From Agromyces sp. (GTDB lineage: Bacteria > Actinomycetota > Actinomycetes > Actinomycetales > Microbacteriaceae): a DNA stretch of 7,613 bases. Under the pieces are notes generated by a model. That model had not been told where the DNA came from and made no database searches. It saw nothing but the letters and a program-made list of their open reading frames with translations. This document shows positions 5,103-7,613 of this stretch, in pieces. A program made the position numbers and the translations under genes. Numbering within the stretch: position 1 is the first letter of the stretch; the number at the start of each line of letters is the position of its first letter. Location of the stretch: assembly GCA_031178025.1 (NCBI GenBank), contig JAPSJU010000089.1, forward strand, positions 1 through 7,613, in the 5' to 3' direction.

Positions 5103-6866
5103 GTGCTCACTCGCCTGTCGACTTACTTCCTCCGCACGCTCCGAGAAGACCCCGCCGATGCCGAGGTGGCCAGCCACCGGCTGCTCGTGCGCGCGGGCTA
5201 CATCCGGCGACAGGCTCCCGGCATCTTCGCGTGGCTGCCGATCGGGCTCCGAGTCAAGGCGAGGATCGAGCAGATCATTCGCGAGGAGATGGCCGCCGCC
5301 GGCGCGCACGAGGTGCACTTCCCGGCGCTGCTGCCCCGTGAGCCCTACGAGGTCACCAACCGCTGGACCGAGTACGGTGACGGGCTCTTCCGCCTCCACG
5401 ACCGCAAGGGGGCGGACTACCTGCTCGCGCCGACGCATGAGGAGGTCTTCACCCTGCTGGTGAAGGATCTCTACTCGTCCTACAAGGACCTGCCCCTCAG
5501 CATCTACCAGATCCAGGACAAGTACCGTGACGAGGCCCGTCCTCGCGCCGGTCTCCTGCGCGGACGCGAGTTCACGATGAAGGATGCCTACTCGTTCGAC
5601 ATCTCCGACGAGGGGCTCGACGCGAGCTACCAGTCGCAGCGCGACGCCTATGAGCGCATCTTCACGCGGCTCGGGCTCGAGTACGTCATCGTGAAGGCGG
5701 ATGCCGGGGCGATGGGCGGATCCCGGAGCGAGGAGTTCCTGCACCCGAGCCCCGTCGGCGAGGACACCTTCGTGCGCTCCGCAGGCGGATACGCCGCGAA
5801 CGTCGAGGCGTACACCACCCAGGCGCCCGAGGCGATCCCCTTCGACGGGCTCCCTGCGCCGGTCGTGCTCGATTCGCCGAACACGCCGACGATCGCGACG
5901 CTCGTCGACCTCGCGAACGCGGAGTACCCGCGACCCGACGGCAGGGCATGGACGGCCGCCGACACCCTCAAGAACGTCGTGCTCACGCTCACGCACCTCG
6001 ACGGCACGCGCGAGATCGTCGTGGTCGGCCTGCCGGGGGATCGCGACGTCGAGATGAAGCGCGTCGAGGTCGCGTTCGCCCCGGCCGAGGTCGATGCCGC
6101 GAACGAAGCCGACTTCGCACGCCACCCCGGCCTGGTGAAGGGCTACATCGGCCCGTGGTCGCCGGACGGCGCCGTGCTGGGCGCGGAGTCGTCGACCGGC
6201 ATCCGGTACTTCGTCGACCCGCGCGTGGTCGACGGCACCGAGTGGATCACGGGCGCCAACGTCGACCAGCAGCACGTCTTCGGCCTCGTGGCCGGCCGTG
6301 ACTTCACCGCCGACGGCATCGTCGAGGCGGCCGAGGTGCGCGCCGGCGACCCGGCGCCCGACGGCTCCGGTCCGGTCGAACTCGCGCGCGGGGTCGAGAT
6401 CGGACACGTCTTCCAGCTCGGGCGCAAGTACGCCGAGGCGCTCGGCCTCAAGGTGCTCGACGAGAACGGGAAGCTGGCCACCGTCACCATGGGCTCGTAC
6501 GGCATCGGCGTGACGCGCATCCTCGCGATCATCGCCGAGGGCCACCACGACGACAAGGGGCTCATCTGGCCCGCCTCCGTCGCGCCGTTCGACGTGCACG
6601 TCGTTGCGACGGGCAAGGACGACGCGGTGTTCGACGCTGCGGCGGCGATCAGCGCCGAACTCGACGCCGCAGGGTACGACGTGCTCTACGACGATCGACC
6701 GAAGGTGTCTCCCGGTGTGAAGTTCGGTGACGCCGAGCTCATCGGGATCCCGAGGATCGTCATCGCCGGCAGGGGAGTGGGCGACGGCGTGGTCGAGGTG
6801 TGGGACCGCGCCACCGGCGAGCGCACCACGGTGCCGATCGGCGAGGTCGTCGCCGCGCTGCGCTGA
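5103..6866 (+). CDS. proS: Prolyl-tRNA synthetase, bacterial type with editing insertion
   Basis: ProS charges tRNA-Pro with proline, using ATP, in the cytoplasm. The protein is 587 residues, in the range of the bacterial (E. coli-like) form. The N-terminus (LTRLSTYFLRTLREDPADAE) is the classic start of the family, which confirms GTG 5103. Class II motif 1 lies near residues 54-78 (RIEQIIREEM to FPALLP). The proline-pocket loop PTHEE is at 110-114, motif 2 YRDEARPRAGLLRGREF at 141-157 with TMKDAYSFD directly after, and motif 3 GSYGIGVTRI at 464-473. Between motifs 2 and 3, roughly residues 225-400, is the INS domain that hydrolyses mischarged Ala-tRNA-Pro. TLKNVV with K290 is the probable equivalent of the E. 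coli editing lysine. The anticodon-binding domain runs from PFDVHVVATG at 495 to the end. It diverges from the diiron oxidase operon (145 bp between starts) and converges with the DUF1206 gene, leaving a 6-nt gap. Confidence 0.98.
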   Translation: MLTRLSTYFLRTLREDPADAEVASHRLLVRAGYIRRQAPGIFAWLPIGLRVKARIEQIIREEMAAAGAHEVHFPALLPREPYEVTNRWTEYGDGLFRLHDRKGADYLLAPTHEEVFTLLVKDLYSSYKDLPLSIYQIQDKYRDEARPRAGLLRGREFTMKDAYSFDISDEGLDASYQSQRDAYERIFTRLGLEYVIVKADAGAMGGSRSEEFLHPSPVGEDTFVRSAGGYAANVEAYTTQAPEAIPFDGLPAPVVLDSPNTPTIATLVDLANAEYPRPDGRAWTAADTLKNVVLTLTHLDGTREIVVVGLPGDRDVEMKRVEVAFAPAEVDAANEADFARHPGLVKGYIGPWSPDGAVLGAESSTGIRYFVDPRVVDGTEWITGANVDQQHVFGLVAGRDFTADGIVEAAEVRAGDPAPDGSGPVELARGVEIGHVFQLGRKYAEALGLKVLDENGKLATVTMGSYGIGVTRILAIIAEGHHDDKGLIWPASVAPFDVHVVATGKDDAVFDAAAAISAELDAAGYDVLYDDRPKVSPGVKFGDAELIGIPRIVIAGRGVGDGVVEVWDRATGERTTVPIGEVVAALR

Positions 6867-6876
6867 CGCGGGTCAG
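6863..6876. other. Small hairpin spanning two facing stop codons
   Basis: CTGAC-GCGG-GTCAG can pair as a 5-bp stem. The left arm holds the proS TGA (6864-6866), and the right arm with the adjoining loop base holds the TGA of the DUF1206 gene on the minus strand (TCA at 6873-6875). There is no T-tract. The 6-nt gap leaves no room for a separate terminator, so transcripts of the two genes must overlap unless termination occurs inside them. Confidence 0.25.
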
Positions 6877-7613
6877 AGCCGCGCGTACCGCGCCCGCGCG
6901 AAGCAGTAGACGCCGTAGGCCACGACGCCCGCGCCGATCAGCCACAGGATGACCTGGCCGAACGGCAGGCCGGCGAGGGTCTTGAGTGCGGCGTCGAGCC
7001 CACCGGCCTTCGCCGGGTCCGCCGCGACGGCTGCGATGACGAAGAGCACGCCCACGATGGCCACGGCCACCCCCTTGGCGACGTACCCGACGGTGCCGAG
7101 CCGGCGGACGCCGTCGGCGACCCTGCCCGCGGGGAGCGAGAGGTGCTTGAGGAAGTCGCGTCGGATGCCTCGCACGACGAACGCGACGCCCACGGCGGCG
7201 ACGACGAGGCCGACGAGCACGAGCAGCACGATACCGCCGGGGCTGGCGAGCAGCGTCGCGCTGAACGAGGTGGTCGAATCGGACGAGTCGGAACTGCCGC
7301 CCATGGCGTACACGAGGGCGGTGGCGCCGATGGCGAAATAGGCCAGCGCGGTGCCGACGAGCTTCACCCGTCGTCCCCACTTCGCCTTGCTGTCGGGATC
7401 GCGCTCGAGGAACGCCTCGCCGACCTGCCAGACGCCGAGGGCCAGCATGCCGAGCACGATCAGCCAGAGCACGAGGGTGCCGAAGGGCACACGGGAGATC
7501 TGCTCCATGGCGCCACCCTGATCGGCCTCCCCGCCGCTGCCGACCGCGACCGAGATGGCGATCGCGCCGATGATGAGGTGCACCAGGCCGAGCACCACGT
7601 ACCCGCCGCGCGC
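6873..7613 (-). CDS. DUF1206 membrane protein (N-terminus outside window)
   Basis: The visible 246 residues form a membrane protein of the DUF1206 family, whose function is unknown. The frame is open through the right edge (ARGGY precedes the internal GTG at 7598), so the true start lies beyond 7613. Three internal repeats can be read, each with two hydrophobic helices. The first runs GGYVVLGLVHLIIGAIAI to FGTLVLWLIVLGMLALGVWQ. The second runs VKLVGTALAYFAIGATALVY to PGGIVLLVLVGLVVAAVGVAF. The third runs GYVAKGVAVAIVGVLFVIAA to FGQVILWLIGAGVVAYGVYC. A helix pair with a short loop and a central PFG or PGG turn recurs in each. This gives six membrane helices, the full family pattern, so probably only a short N-terminal tail is missing. 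Loops are short and mainly polar, and the protein ends in ARARYARL. It converges with proS; no functional link is evident. Confidence 0.9.
   Translation of the reverse strand, partial: ARGGYVVLGLVHLIIGAIAISVAVGSGGEADQGGAMEQISRVPFGTLVLWLIVLGMLALGVWQVGEAFLERDPDSKAKWGRRVKLVGTALAYFAIGATALVYAMGGSSDSSDSTTSFSATLLASPGGIVLLVLVGLVVAAVGVAFVVRGIRRDFLKHLSLPAGRVADGVRRLGTVGYVAKGVAVAIVGVLFVIAAVAADPAKAGGLDAALKTLAGLPFGQVILWLIGAGVVAYGVYCFARARYARL

Noticed and set aside
3863..5341. 492-residue plus-strand frame over the diiron oxidase gene
   Set aside because: The minus-strand frame has a clear RBS, a promoter and family ligand motifs, while this frame has none and also overlaps proS.
5013..6599. 528-residue open frame on the minus strand across proS
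   Set aside because: It is the antisense shadow of proS; the composition is dominated by Arg, Val, Asp and Gly with no recognisable domain.
1..7613. Mobile elements, CRISPR arrays, tRNA or rRNA genes
   Set aside because: No transposase or integrase coding, no spaced direct repeats and no cloverleaf-like segments were seen in the gaps, which are all under 150 bp.

Overview
The window is chromosomal DNA from a high-GC actinobacterium. Very high G+C, strong third-position GC bias, frequent GTG starts, two TAnnnT-N6-GTG leaderless starts and an MEP-pathway ispG not far from a proS suggest an actinobacterium such as a Microbacteriaceae member. The family-level guess is inference; no rRNA or marker search was possible. 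There is no sign of phage, insertion sequences, tRNA genes or CRISPR, and coding density is high.

Layout from left to right. (1) Positions 1-1009, plus strand: the 3' half of a succinyl-CoA:3-oxoacid CoA-transferase subunit A gene, then the complete subunit B gene 1 nt later. (2) 1106-2218, plus: a YihY/BrkB-type six-helix membrane protein. (3) 2228-3379, plus: ispG, the [4Fe-4S] enzyme of the MEP isoprenoid pathway, with a leaderless promoter whose -10 box shares bases with the stop codon of the gene before it. (4) 3454-3612, plus: a 52-residue, extremely acidic small protein with no lysine or arginine. (5) 3630-4957, minus: a two-gene operon with a heme-oxygenase-like diiron oxidase (HDO, 'iron-containing redox enzyme') translationally coupled through a GTGA overlap to a single-CDGSH [2Fe-2S] protein. 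It has its own clear promoter and RBS. (6) 5103-6866, plus: proS (prolyl-tRNA synthetase with an editing insertion), also leaderless, diverging from the HDO operon. (7) 6873-7613, minus: a DUF1206 membrane protein, cut by the right edge.

How it fits together. ispG and proS are housekeeping genes that lie in the same neighbourhood in many actinobacteria. The CoA-transferase genes and yihY lie upstream, and the HDO-CDGSH operon lies between ispG and proS on the opposite strand. The HDO-CDGSH pair is the most interesting part. An oxygen-activating diiron enzyme of unknown substrate is produced together with a small redox-active Fe-S protein that could supply electrons or metal/cluster chemistry. 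The HDO shows the full E-x9-H ... E ... H-x3-D-x2-H ligand pattern, so it looks catalytically competent.
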